Source: Desulfuromonas acetoxidans DSM 684 (GTDB taxonomy: Bacteria > Desulfobacterota > Desulfuromonadia > Desulfuromonadales > Desulfuromonadaceae). From it: 64,000 nucleotides of DNA. The stretch is from the NCBI RefSeq assembly GCF_000167355.1, contig NZ_AAEW02000001.1, positions 186,001 to 250,000 of the forward strand, read 5' to 3'. Positions 28,286 to 36,443 of the stretch are shown here, piece by piece. The first letter of the stretch is position 1. Each line of letters opens with the position of its first letter. A program made the position numbers and the translations under genes. The notes under the pieces were generated by a model that was not told the DNA's origin, did no database searches, and saw nothing but the letters and a program-made list of their open reading frames with translations.

Positions 28286-29530
28286 TTAATTCACAATTTC
28301 ATGCCCGCGTGCGCCAAGCTTTTTCAGCATTTGCCTGAAATCAACAGCAAAGGGTTTCGGATCGGCGAGCAGGAACGAATCATCCTTGGTCCACGGGCCA
28401 CAGTTCCACAGAACAGTCAGGGCCGCTTCAAAGCGACCAAGGTGCGTTTGTCCCGGCGGCAGTTCGTCGCGGCGCATCTGACCGAGAAACCAGTTGGATT
28501 CACCCCCGAGGATGCGTGACCGCAAGCCGATCTTATAAGGTGTTTTACGCATCTTCTCCGGCTCAAAATGGCTCTGCCACAGATTGAACGGTGCTTCGAA
28601 CCCAGCCATGACCACCGTGGGCAGCCCACCGCTGAAGCGGGGATTGATCTCGAGAAAAATATACTTTCCGGTATCCGGATCGTAATGGAACTGCACTCCG
28701 GCAATCCCCTGCCAGTTAAGCGCTTTGAGCAACTTGACCGTGTCATCAATCACCGCCGGATGATGGCAACTGATGCGCTGGACGGTAACACCTCCTGCCA
28801 GGGGCATATGATGTTCACCGATATAGTCGCCGGTCATAAACATCTCGCCCTCGTGCATGAGAATCTGCACGTGCTCTTCCGCTCCGGGATGATATTCCTG
28901 CACCAGAACATTGTCGGCAAAGGTCTCAAATTGGCGATGCCAGTTGAGCAGCTCCTCCAGAGTTCGGGCGTAGGCGGCTTTGACCGGCACCTTGCCGGCA
29001 TCGACATTCTGTTTGCGGGTGCGTAACACCAAGGGGTACTGCAAGGTCGATTCCGCCCCCGCTTCCATCAGTTCATCCAGACACATCCCTTTGGCCACCG
29101 GGATCTCCAAATCGAGACACAGTTGGTGGACGTAATCTTTGTCGGTTGCCTTGTCAAAGTTGTCCCGCGACGGCGAAAACAGATGAACCTCAGCTGCATC
29201 AAGCTGATCCCGCATCGAAATCAGGCGGTTATGAAATCCTTCCGAGACCGGCATGATCGATCCAACATCCAACTGCCGGACCAACGTCAGTATCTCATCG
29301 TCAAAACCGGACTCATGCGGCTTGTGATCAAGAATCCAGGCACTGGCCGAATAACGACTGTGAGCCGACTGGCCGTCCTTGGTATTGGTAACGGCATGTA
29401 CTTCCAAGCCATGGCGCGCCAGGCTGCGAACCACCCACAAGCCAACCTGGGTGTCGCCGACAATGGCCAGAACACGACGGGACCGCTCGTGCTGCTTCAA
29501 TGTTGTGTTGAATGGTTTAACTTGTTGCAT
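28286..29530 (-). CDS. ATP-grasp domain carboxylate-amine ligase-like protein
   Basis: A 414-residue protein. N-terminal Rossmann-like start VLAIVGDTQVGLWVVRSLARHG is followed by an ATP-grasp fold: YPLVLRTRKQ, NVLVQEYHPGAEEHVQILMHEGE and the metal-binding IFLEINPRFSGGLP. Substrates are unknown. It may join an amino acid or acyl group to a sugar or lipid carrier. Start: ATG at 29530 with AGGAG 7 nt upstream. The SD lies directly after a 9.6-copy heptamer array. Confidence 0.85.
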   Translation of the reverse strand: MQQVKPFNTTLKQHERSRRVLAIVGDTQVGLWVVRSLARHGLEVHAVTNTKDGQSAHSRYSASAWILDHKPHESGFDDEILTLVRQLDVGSIMPVSEGFHNRLISMRDQLDAAEVHLFSPSRDNFDKATDKDYVHQLCLDLEIPVAKGMCLDELMEAGAESTLQYPLVLRTRKQNVDAGKVPVKAAYARTLEELLNWHRQFETFADNVLVQEYHPGAEEHVQILMHEGEMFMTGDYIGEHHMPLAGGVTVQRISCHHPAVIDDTVKLLKALNWQGIAGVQFHYDPDTGKYIFLEINPRFSGGLPTVVMAGFEAPFNLWQSHFEPEKMRKTPYKIGLRSRILGGESNWFLGQMRRDELPPGQTHLGRFEAALTVLWNCGPWTKDDSFLLADPKPFAVDFRQMLKKLGARGHEIVN

Positions 29531-29544
29531 AAGGAACTCCTGTT

Positions 29545-29611
29545 CTGAGTTCTGAGTTCTGAGTTCTGAGTTCTGAGTTCTGAGTTCTGAGTTCTGAGTT
29601 CTGAGTTCTGA
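29545..29611 (-). repeat. Heptamer tandem array AGAACTC, 9.6 perfect copies
   Basis: Nine complete identical copies plus four bases, ending in the same phase as the arrays at 25206 and 32003. The downstream (gene-proximal) end supplies ACAGGAGTTCC before the ATG at 29530. The upstream leader encodes the last residues (SPEC) and stop of the preceding glycosyltransferase. Confidence 0.98.
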
Positions 29612-29621
29612 AAGATTTTAC

Positions 29622-30782
29622 TTAGCACTCAGGACTAAGCACTTTCTCAAAGACCTTATAAACTTCCTCGGCCACCTGATCCCAACTGCGCACACCGCTG
29701 GCAGAACGCACCTGCTGCGGTGGCCATGTCTTCTCCAGCACCTGGCTTAACGCCTGTTTGAGCGGGGCCACCTGTTGCGCTGGCACCATCCGACCACACT
29801 CCGGTTGGGGCAGAATATCGGCAACTGCCCCCACATCGGTGGCCACCACCGGTGTCCCGCAGGCCAGACTTTCCAACACCGCGTTGGGGCAGCCTTCACG
29901 GTATGAAGCCAGCACGCTGATATCTGCAGCACTGTAAAAATAGGGAATCAGGTCATACCCCTGTCGCCCGGGCAGAATCAGTCGGTCTTCAACGCCATGC
30001 TTTTTCGCCACTTCCAGCAGTTGTTCCTTACTACCGCCCTGAGCATCGCCACCTACAATGATCAGGCGCACATCATCCGGCAGCGCAGCCAGGGCTTCGA
30101 TCACTTCATGATGCCCTTTGCGGGGGCCAAGATGAGCCACGGTCACCAGCAGGCGGCCAGTTGCGGGTAGATGTAATTTTTCACGGCATTTCTGCCGGTC
30201 GCGGATGCGGAAATGTTTCAAATCCACACCATTGGGAATCACCGTCAATCGCTGGGTATCAACACCCAGACGAACCGCTTCTTCGGCCATGCGCGATGAA
30301 ACACTGATCACCGCCTGAGCTCCCAGCAAAGCCCGGCGGCATTGCTGGGTCTGGCTGTCGTCCTTCAGACACTCATACAGCTTACCGCGCAGGGTAATCA
30401 CGTAAGGAATATTAAGTTTTTGCGCCAGCAGTGCCACACCAACGCCATCCGGCCAGACAAAATGGGCGTCGAGAAGATCCGGTTGCCAGCTTTTTTGTAG
30501 AGATCCCAACCAGCGGCGCAAACCTGACGCATAAAGGCGGCCATCAGAATTTTTAAAAAACTTCGGGATATAAAAAAAACGGGGCCGGAACACGGACATG
30601 GCGTTCCAGCACTGTTCGTTTGCGTCACTGGCCGTTCCAGTCACCAGAGGAAACCAGGGCACCGGCGAACACACTTTCAACTCCGTTTGCTGGGCCAAGG
30701 CGGCGAGACGCTGGTAGACAAAGATCCCCCAAGTCGGGTTGTCCTGATTGGGGAAACAATATGAAAACGACAGCACCTTCAT
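29622..30782 (-). CDS. Glycosyltransferase family 4
   Basis: A 386-residue GT-B enzyme. Motifs: VLSFSYCFPNQDNPTWGIFVYQRLAAL at the N-terminus, VTVAHLGPRKGHHEVIEALAAL, LPGRQGYDLIPYFYSAADISVLASYREGCPNAVLESLACGTPVVATDVG with the EX7E donor site. The final residues KVLSPEC are encoded by the heptamer leader of the array at 29545, so this C-terminus has been shaped by the repeat. Gene is 8 bp after the next upstream glycosyltransferase gene. Confidence 0.9.
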   Translation of the reverse strand: MKVLSFSYCFPNQDNPTWGIFVYQRLAALAQQTELKVCSPVPWFPLVTGTASDANEQCWNAMSVFRPRFFYIPKFFKNSDGRLYASGLRRWLGSLQKSWQPDLLDAHFVWPDGVGVALLAQKLNIPYVITLRGKLYECLKDDSQTQQCRRALLGAQAVISVSSRMAEEAVRLGVDTQRLTVIPNGVDLKHFRIRDRQKCREKLHLPATGRLLVTVAHLGPRKGHHEVIEALAALPDDVRLIIVGGDAQGGSKEQLLEVAKKHGVEDRLILPGRQGYDLIPYFYSAADISVLASYREGCPNAVLESLACGTPVVATDVGAVADILPQPECGRMVPAQQVAPLKQALSQVLEKTWPPQQVRSASGVRSWDQVAEEVYKVFEKVLSPEC

Positions 30783-30790
30783 CCGCTCAC

Positions 30791-31996
30791 CTATCGCTTG
30801 ATCGCCGCATAAATATCCTGATACACCGCTGTGGTCTGCTGCCAGGTGTGATGTTCGCGCACCCAGCGCATCCCCTGCTGCTGCAGCGCCTCGCGTTGCT
30901 GGTCATTGTCGAGCAACATCTGCAGACGTTCGGCCAGAGCCTGTTCATCCCCGGCCTTGAACAGCACCCCGGTTTGACCATCGTCGATCAGTTCTTTGTG
31001 ACCGCCGACATCACTGGCCACCAGCACCTTGCCCATGGCCATCGCCTCCAAGGGTTTGAGCGGCGTCACCAGCTCGGTGAGACGCATGGAGTAACGGGGA
31101 TAGGCCAAGATGTCGATCATGGCATAGACCCCCGGCACCCGCTCATGGGGAATACGACCGGGCATCACCACGCGATCCGTCAGCCCCAGGGATGCAATCA
31201 AGGCCCTAAGCTCGTCCTCCATCTCACCGCCACCGACCAGCAACAACACGGTATCGGGCTGATTTTCAGCAACTCGCGCAAAGGAACGCACCAGAAGATC
31301 CAACCCCTCGTATCGGTAAAACGAGCCGATAAAGCCGATCACTTTTTTGCCGGCAAGCCCCCAGCTGTCCAGATATTCTTCATCTGCCGGGCAAGGTTGA
31401 AAATCATCCGGGTTAACACCGTTGAATACCGGGGTGATTTTCTGTGCGCCAATGCCGCGCGCCACCAAGTCATTTTTTAAGCCATTACACAAAATGGCCA
31501 CATGATCCGCCCGCCGACACACCATGGTTTCAATCCTTTTGGTCAGCCGATAACGTAGCGACCCTTCTTGAGTGGTGCCGTGATCAACTGCGGCATCTTC
31601 CCAGAAAGCACGAATTTCATAGACCAACGGCAGCTTGAGTTTATGCGCCACCCACAAAGCCGGAAGCGCATTGAGAACCGGCGAGTGGGCATGGAGGATG
31701 ACCGGTTGTTCTTCTCGTGCCACCTGATAAAGCCGCCTGGCCAGGGCAACCATCAACCGTGCTTCGCTGGTCATCGGTCCCGGCAAGGACGGTGTGGCAC
31801 CGGTTCGATAATAGGTAAATCCGTTAATCTCTTCCTTGTCAGCCCAGTCGCCCTGCCAACTCTCTTCGTGCTTCGGTGAGGTCACAATCACCGGCTCGTA
31901 ACCCAGTTTGCGTTGGGCGCGAAACAGGTTCTGGCTGCGAAAGGTGTAGCCACTGTGCAACGGCAGACTGTGATCAAGGATATGGAGAATTTTCAT
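30791..31996 (-). CDS. Exosortase A-associated glycosyltransferase (TIGR04063 type)
   Basis: A 401-residue GT4 enzyme with the N-terminus KILHILDHSLPLHSGYTFRSQNLFRAQRKLGYE, typical of the exosortase-A-associated Daro_2409-type subfamily. It shows FIGSFYRYEGLDLLVRSF and the EX7E-like ELVTPLKPLEAMAMGKVLVASDVGG. It probably adds a sugar to the EPS repeat. The ATG lies seven bases after a 22.6-copy heptamer array, and CAGG near the array end is the likely ribosome site. Confidence 0.9.
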   Translation of the reverse strand: MKILHILDHSLPLHSGYTFRSQNLFRAQRKLGYEPVIVTSPKHEESWQGDWADKEEINGFTYYRTGATPSLPGPMTSEARLMVALARRLYQVAREEQPVILHAHSPVLNALPALWVAHKLKLPLVYEIRAFWEDAAVDHGTTQEGSLRYRLTKRIETMVCRRADHVAILCNGLKNDLVARGIGAQKITPVFNGVNPDDFQPCPADEEYLDSWGLAGKKVIGFIGSFYRYEGLDLLVRSFARVAENQPDTVLLLVGGGEMEDELRALIASLGLTDRVVMPGRIPHERVPGVYAMIDILAYPRYSMRLTELVTPLKPLEAMAMGKVLVASDVGGHKELIDDGQTGVLFKAGDEQALAERLQMLLDNDQQREALQQQGMRWVREHHTWQQTTAVYQDIYAAIKR

Positions 31997-32002
31997 AAAA
32001 AC

Positions 32003-32160
32003 CTGAGTTCTGAGTTCTGAGTTCTGAGTTCTGAGTTCTGAGTTCTGAGTTCTGAGTTCTGAGTTCTGAGTTCTGAGTTCTGAGTTCTGAGTTCTGAGTT
32101 CTGAGTTCTGAGTTCTGAGTTCTGAGTTCTGAGTTCTGAGTTCTGAGTTCTGAGTTCTGA
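32003..32160 (-). repeat. Heptamer tandem array AGAACTC, 22.6 perfect copies
   Basis: Twenty-two identical copies plus four bases, the longest of the three arrays, in the junction between the broken glycosyltransferase (stop at 32185) and the TIGR04063-type gene (start 31996). It starts after AGTAAAATTTCTTC on the coding strand and ends in CTCAGGTTTTTATG. Confidence 0.98.
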
Positions 32161-32184
32161 AGAAATTTTACTAAGCAATCAGTA

Positions 32185-33405
32185 CTAAGCGCTTTCTTCA
32201 ATGATTCCATTTAATTGTTGCAGATGAGAAGCCCAGCTGTGCTGTCGTTCCACATAGGCTCTTGCGTTAGTGCCCATTTCTCGACGACGGGGTTCATCGT
32301 CAAGCAAATCGATGATCGCGGCGGCCATTGTCGCTTCGTCGTCGGCAACAATCAGTTCTTCACCATCAACGGCATGGGTTCCGGTTGCCGCACCACGAGT
32401 CGCCACCACCGGGCGTTCCATAGCCATGGCTTCGAGCACTTTGTTTTGAATGCCGCGGGCAATCAGCAACGGCACGACACAGATGGTCGCCGTGGCCAGG
32501 TGATCGCGCATATCGGGGACCGTGCCAGTCACGTCAATACCAGGTATTTTTTCGAGGGCACGCACCGCAGGCGTTGGATTGCGCCCGGCAATGCAGAACG
32601 ACACCTCAGGAACCTGCTGACGAATCAGGGGGAAAATCTTTTCCGCAAACCACACCGCCCCCTCGACATTAGGCCAATAGTCCATGGCCCCGGAAAATAC
32701 CAGCTTGCACGGCTCCGTGGAAAAACGCTGTTGATCAACACCGCAAAGAGAAAAATAATCGAGATCCACACCGTTGGACAGCGCCTCAACCTTATCGACA
32801 TTGACATGCTCACCGAGCACATTTTTTTCTTCTTCACTAACCAGAAACACCCGATCAAACTCATGAACGATACGCTGCTCAAAGGTTCGCAATAAGCGTC
32901 CCTCGCGCCGATAGAGCCAACGCATCAGCGGAGTTTTTTTTTCGGCATATTGCAGCCATTTTTCCGAATCGACATCAATCAGATCATCAAGCAGTGTGAC
33001 GTGATGAAACCGCTCCGGCCAATGACGCGAGCGAAACACATAGTCCGCCATGGAGGAACAGAAACAGAGGATAGCCGCTGGGTTCTGCTGTTCAAGATAA
33101 TCATCAACGGTCTGTTACAGAGGATGGGAATAAAAGCATTGCTGGGAAAAGGAACGTCCGGTAACCAGCGACATGCCAGCATACACACACATGGTTTTCC
33201 CGGTGCGTACCCGGCAATGAAACTGATCAACCATCTGCTGCAGAGCAGGAATGTGTTGGCAATCCTCAGGGTCATCAATCAGACATACCAGAGTGACCCG
33301 ATAGTGTCGGGCCAGATGCTGCACCATGTGATAAGTACGGATCTTATCGCCCTTATCGGGGGGAAAAGGGATGCGATGCGCGAGGACGAGAACATCTTTT
33401 TTCAT
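32185..33405 (-). pseudogene. TIGR03087-type XrtA glycosyltransferase with in-frame stop
   Basis: Two ORFs in the same reading frame make one protein of about 406 residues. The N-terminal piece (MKKDVLVLAHRIPFPPDKGDKIRTYHMVQHLA) ends at a TAA at 33117-33115. The other piece resumes immediately with QTVDDYLEQQNPAAILCFCSSMADYVF and carries the GT core (LVFSGAMDYWPNVEGAVWFAEKIFP, IQNKVLEAMAMERPVVATRGA). The reading frame is not shifted, so a single C-to-T change (CAA to TAA) explains it. Family length supports the joined gene. The start overlaps the FemAB stop by ATGA. Either the glycosyltransferase is lost, the stop is a sequencing error, or the two halves are made separately. Confidence 0.88.
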
Positions 33406-34427
33406 AGTGAAATATACTTTCTCAGCTCGGGTCCCAAGGTATTGGCGACGGGTAACGGCAGCTTCTGCCACAGGCTGGTCACCCAGTGACGCAGTGGTGA
33501 CGTGCTTCCGTGACCAGCCGTCGCTTTCTCCGTCTGATCGGCACAGAGGTCATACCAGTAAAGCGGTTGCGGGCTCGCGCCCCACTGCTTTTTAAATCGA
33601 TAGGTTCCCTCTTCCGGCGTTGAACGGCCAAAATCAAAACGGGGATAACCGTGCTCACAGGCAAACGAGAGAAACGTCCAGTACAGCAACATGTTAGGGT
33701 TCATCTTGTTGAACTGGCGTCGCGCCGAAGCCCAGGGAATCACCACCAGATCAGGGTGAAGGAGAATAATTCCAGCTGCAGCAACCTCGCCCTGAGGTGT
33801 AAAAACCGTGCCGACCCGGCAATTTGCGCCGTAAGTTTCGACGACGGCATCAATCCACCGGCGGCTGTGCACCGGCGAACCTAGATCGCGCATGTTCTCA
33901 GCAAAGACGGAATAAAAGTCGTCGACCAATTCCAGCCCGCCGAGACGCGCAGTCAGTCCATCGCGCTGGGGTTTTTTGATCTGACTTCTCAACTTCGATT
34001 TCATGCCGTCCAGCAAGGCGGCACTGCTTTCGGGCAAATCGAGCACCATGCGCACTTTGTTGGTCTGGTTCGCCAGATGCGGCCGTTGCGGCAAAATGGA
34101 CCGCAATTGGCAAACCGCACTCTGTTCGGCCTGTTCCAGCAATGCCTCGACCACGTCAGAATCCCGCGCCAGTACACCACCGGCATCGCAATACGGCAGG
34201 GAAATCAGGCGGGATCCTCGCCACGGAATGCGAAAATCGATCAATGGTAGAATGCCGCAAATCTCTGCGCCATCTTCAGCCACCAGATAGTGGTGGCGGT
34301 AGCCGTACGCTTTTGCGACAGCCTGCTGCCAGGCCCACAACTGGTAGGGCGTACCGTCATCATGACCGGCAACATAATCGTCCCAGCGCTGACGATCTTC
34401 ATAGGTCGCTCGCCGTATCCGCATCAT
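33402..34427 (-). CDS. XrtA/PEP-CTERM system-associated FemAB family protein
   Basis: A 341-residue FemAB/GNAT-fold protein of the TIGR03019 type: RRATYEDRQRWDDYV, WQQAVAKAYGYRHHYLVAE, LPYCDAGGV, LRSQIKKPQRDGL, FDFGRSTPEEGTYRFKKQWGASPQPLYWY. FemAB proteins transfer amino acids from tRNA to peptidoglycan, but the substrate in exosortase loci is unknown. ATGA overlaps on both sides. The first ATG (34427) is chosen, with a second at 34424. Confidence 0.92.
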   Translation of the reverse strand: MMRIRRATYEDRQRWDDYVAGHDDGTPYQLWAWQQAVAKAYGYRHHYLVAEDGAEICGILPLIDFRIPWRGSRLISLPYCDAGGVLARDSDVVEALLEQAEQSAVCQLRSILPQRPHLANQTNKVRMVLDLPESSAALLDGMKSKLRSQIKKPQRDGLTARLGGLELVDDFYSVFAENMRDLGSPVHSRRWIDAVVETYGANCRVGTVFTPQGEVAAAGIILLHPDLVVIPWASARRQFNKMNPNMLLYWTFLSFACEHGYPRFDFGRSTPEEGTYRFKKQWGASPQPLYWYDLCADQTEKATAGHGSTSPLRHWVTSLWQKLPLPVANTLGPELRKYISL

Positions 34428-35332
34428 GCCTGTGCCAATCCCAAACCATCACGAATGGTAGAAAAATTGAAATCTTCCAGCAGCTTTTTGAAACGCGGCT
34501 GCGTCTTGTTCAAATTCAGATAATGTCTGAAATTGCTCTTCAAGCCAGCCCCCTGCATGCGAGGCTGAGAGGGATCAAATTCCCAAGGATGCAGATAAAA
34601 TACAAAGGGCTGACCATCCTGCTGATTGATACGCTGCAACCCCCACCGTGTCACACAATAGGGCAGCAGACGAAAATAGCCGCCCCCGGCAATGGGCAGG
34701 TTTTTACCGGCAAGACGCAGTGTCGAAATCGGCAGTTCGCGTAAACAGGCTTGCCCATCCGTCGGCTCACCGGCTTGCCAGCCTCCCTGTTCGTCCTTTA
34801 TGGCAAACCCGGCAAAGCGCGGCCAGTCGGACATGCCGTAAAAATCATGCCGCATGGGAAAAATGCTCGAATCGTAGCGATAACCTGCCTCGATCAGTTC
34901 ATCAAACGCCCACGATGTCTGGCGGGAGATCGAGTAACTCGGCGCCCGGTAGCCCCAGACTTCCGTTCCCGACACCTGTTCCAGGTGCTGTTTGGCGTGG
35001 CGGATATCGGCACGAAACTCATCGCGAGACAGGGTGTTAATGCGCCGGTGGCCATGACCGTGACTGGCCAGCTCATGACCGGCGGCGACCAGGCGCTGAA
35101 TCAGGGCGGGGCACCGCTCAGCCACCCAGCTCAACACAAAAAAGGTCGCATGAACGCCCGAGTCTTCGAGCAATTCCAGCACGCGTTCGGTATTGGCTTC
35201 AAAGCGCCACTCTCGCTCCTCCCAGCTGGTTGGTGGCGAGACCTTTTCAAACGCCGAGACCTGGAAGTAATCTTCAACATCAATGCTGAGCAGGTTGGTC
35301 AAAGGCGCTGACTGTTTGCACTGAGTTGTCAT
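34424..35332 (-). CDS. XrtA system polysaccharide deacetylase (TIGR03006 type)
   Basis: A 302-residue NodB-fold protein. LLSIDVEDYFQVSAF (catalytic Asp region), VHATFFVLSWVAER, HELASHGHGHRRI (metal His residues), GYRAPSYSIS and the C-terminal FVFYLHPWEFDPSQPR. The layout is that of the DUF3473-bearing exosortase-locus deacetylase. It probably de-N-acetylates the growing EPS. The gene overlaps the ATPase gene by 4 bp. Confidence 0.94.
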   Translation of the reverse strand: MTTQCKQSAPLTNLLSIDVEDYFQVSAFEKVSPPTSWEEREWRFEANTERVLELLEDSGVHATFFVLSWVAERCPALIQRLVAAGHELASHGHGHRRINTLSRDEFRADIRHAKQHLEQVSGTEVWGYRAPSYSISRQTSWAFDELIEAGYRYDSSIFPMRHDFYGMSDWPRFAGFAIKDEQGGWQAGEPTDGQACLRELPISTLRLAGKNLPIAGGGYFRLLPYCVTRWGLQRINQQDGQPFVFYLHPWEFDPSQPRMQGAGLKSNFRHYLNLNKTQPRFKKLLEDFNFSTIRDGLGLAQA

Positions 35333-36396
35333 TGCCCCCGCCTCCCTTTTCCCGCGACCAGCAGTGCCCCAAGGCGATCGGAAATCCGCTCCAACAACAT
35401 TTCCATGCGCCGCATGCTCTCCAGCTGAATCTGCTGCAGGCGTTCGTCACGGGCTTCAAGGCGGCGCACCATCTCGCCGCCTTCCCCCCACAGATTCTCA
35501 AGTGCCGTGAGCCTTTGTTCCGGCGAACCGGATACCCCGGTACGGACTTTGAGTTCTCTGAGCTGGACTGTGGCCGAGGTGCTTTCCTGTTGATCCCAGG
35601 TAATATCGCCAATCACTTCATGGAGTAACTCCAGGGTCAAGTCTCGGCTCTCTTCGGCAAAGGCACATAACAGAGCAAAATCACAAAACAGATTGATCAG
35701 GCGCGGCACCCCACCGCTGTAATGAAACAACAGGTCAAAAGCCCCTTCATGCCAGACCACGGCCTCACGATTGCCAGCGGTTTCGAGACGATGGTAAACA
35801 TACGCTTCGGTCTCATCCCGGGTGAGTGGTTCAAGGTGGCAATGAATCCCGATACGCTGCCGCAACTGGCGTAATTCCGGCTGGGTGATCATGCTGAGCA
35901 GTTCGGGTTGACCGACCAGCACAATCTGCAGCAACTTGACGGTGTCCGCCTCCAGGTTGGACAGCAGGCGAATCTCCTCCAGCACTTCGACAGACAGGTT
36001 CTGGGCTTCATCAATGATAATAACGGCTCGCCTGCCTGCGGCATGCAGTTCAACCAGATAGTCATACAACTCACTGAGCAGGGTCACTTTATCTTTATTT
36101 TCGACGACCAGACCAAAGTCCTCATTGATCATGGCCAGCACCTGTCTGGCATCGGCCCGCGTGTTAAACACGCGTGACAGAGCAATATCCTCGTCCAGAT
36201 CCTTGATCAGATTCCGAACAATGGTGGTTTTTCCTGATCCGACTTCTCCAGCCAGCAGAATAAAACCCGCACGTTCCTGCAAGCCATAGGTCAGGTAGTT
36301 GATGGCCTTTCGATGTGAATGGCTCAAAAACAGGAACTGTGGGTTGGGCACCAGTTCAAACGGCTTGGTGGTTAAACAAAAATAAGCTTCATACAT
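35329..36396 (-). CDS. XrtA/PEP-CTERM system-associated AAA ATPase (TIGR03015 type)
   Basis: A 355-residue GspA/ExeA-like ATPase. It starts MYEAYFCLTTKPFELVPNPQFLFLS, with Walker A GEVGSGKTT and Walker B VIIIDEAQNLS. A C-terminal section of about 90 residues is charged and helical. The family is part of the core exosortase-EPS operon and may drive EPS export or assembly. Its exact job is unknown. Confidence 0.93.
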   Translation of the reverse strand: MYEAYFCLTTKPFELVPNPQFLFLSHSHRKAINYLTYGLQERAGFILLAGEVGSGKTTIVRNLIKDLDEDIALSRVFNTRADARQVLAMINEDFGLVVENKDKVTLLSELYDYLVELHAAGRRAVIIIDEAQNLSVEVLEEIRLLSNLEADTVKLLQIVLVGQPELLSMITQPELRQLRQRIGIHCHLEPLTRDETEAYVYHRLETAGNREAVVWHEGAFDLLFHYSGGVPRLINLFCDFALLCAFAEESRDLTLELLHEVIGDITWDQQESTSATVQLRELKVRTGVSGSPEQRLTALENLWGEGGEMVRRLEARDERLQQIQLESMRRMEMLLERISDRLGALLVAGKGRRGQ

Positions 36397-36443
36397 CCGA
36401 ATATCCGTTACTTATGCATCTCCCAGCCGAGCGTTCCGATCGG

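Noticed and set aside
30620-31480. 286-residue plus-strand ORF
   Set aside because: Antisense to two glycosyltransferase genes with clear motifs.
25206-32160. CRISPR array
   Set aside because: Units are 7 bp and directly adjacent without spacers. No cas genes are present.
31974-32210. An ORF encoding repeated ELRTQNS
   Set aside because: It is the array at 32003 read in a stop-free frame. The same occurs in all three frames and at 25146-25370, and there is no start or ribosome site of its own.
32185-33471. Frameshift in the TIGR03087-type glycosyltransferase
   Set aside because: Both ORFs are in the same frame; the break is a single TAA.
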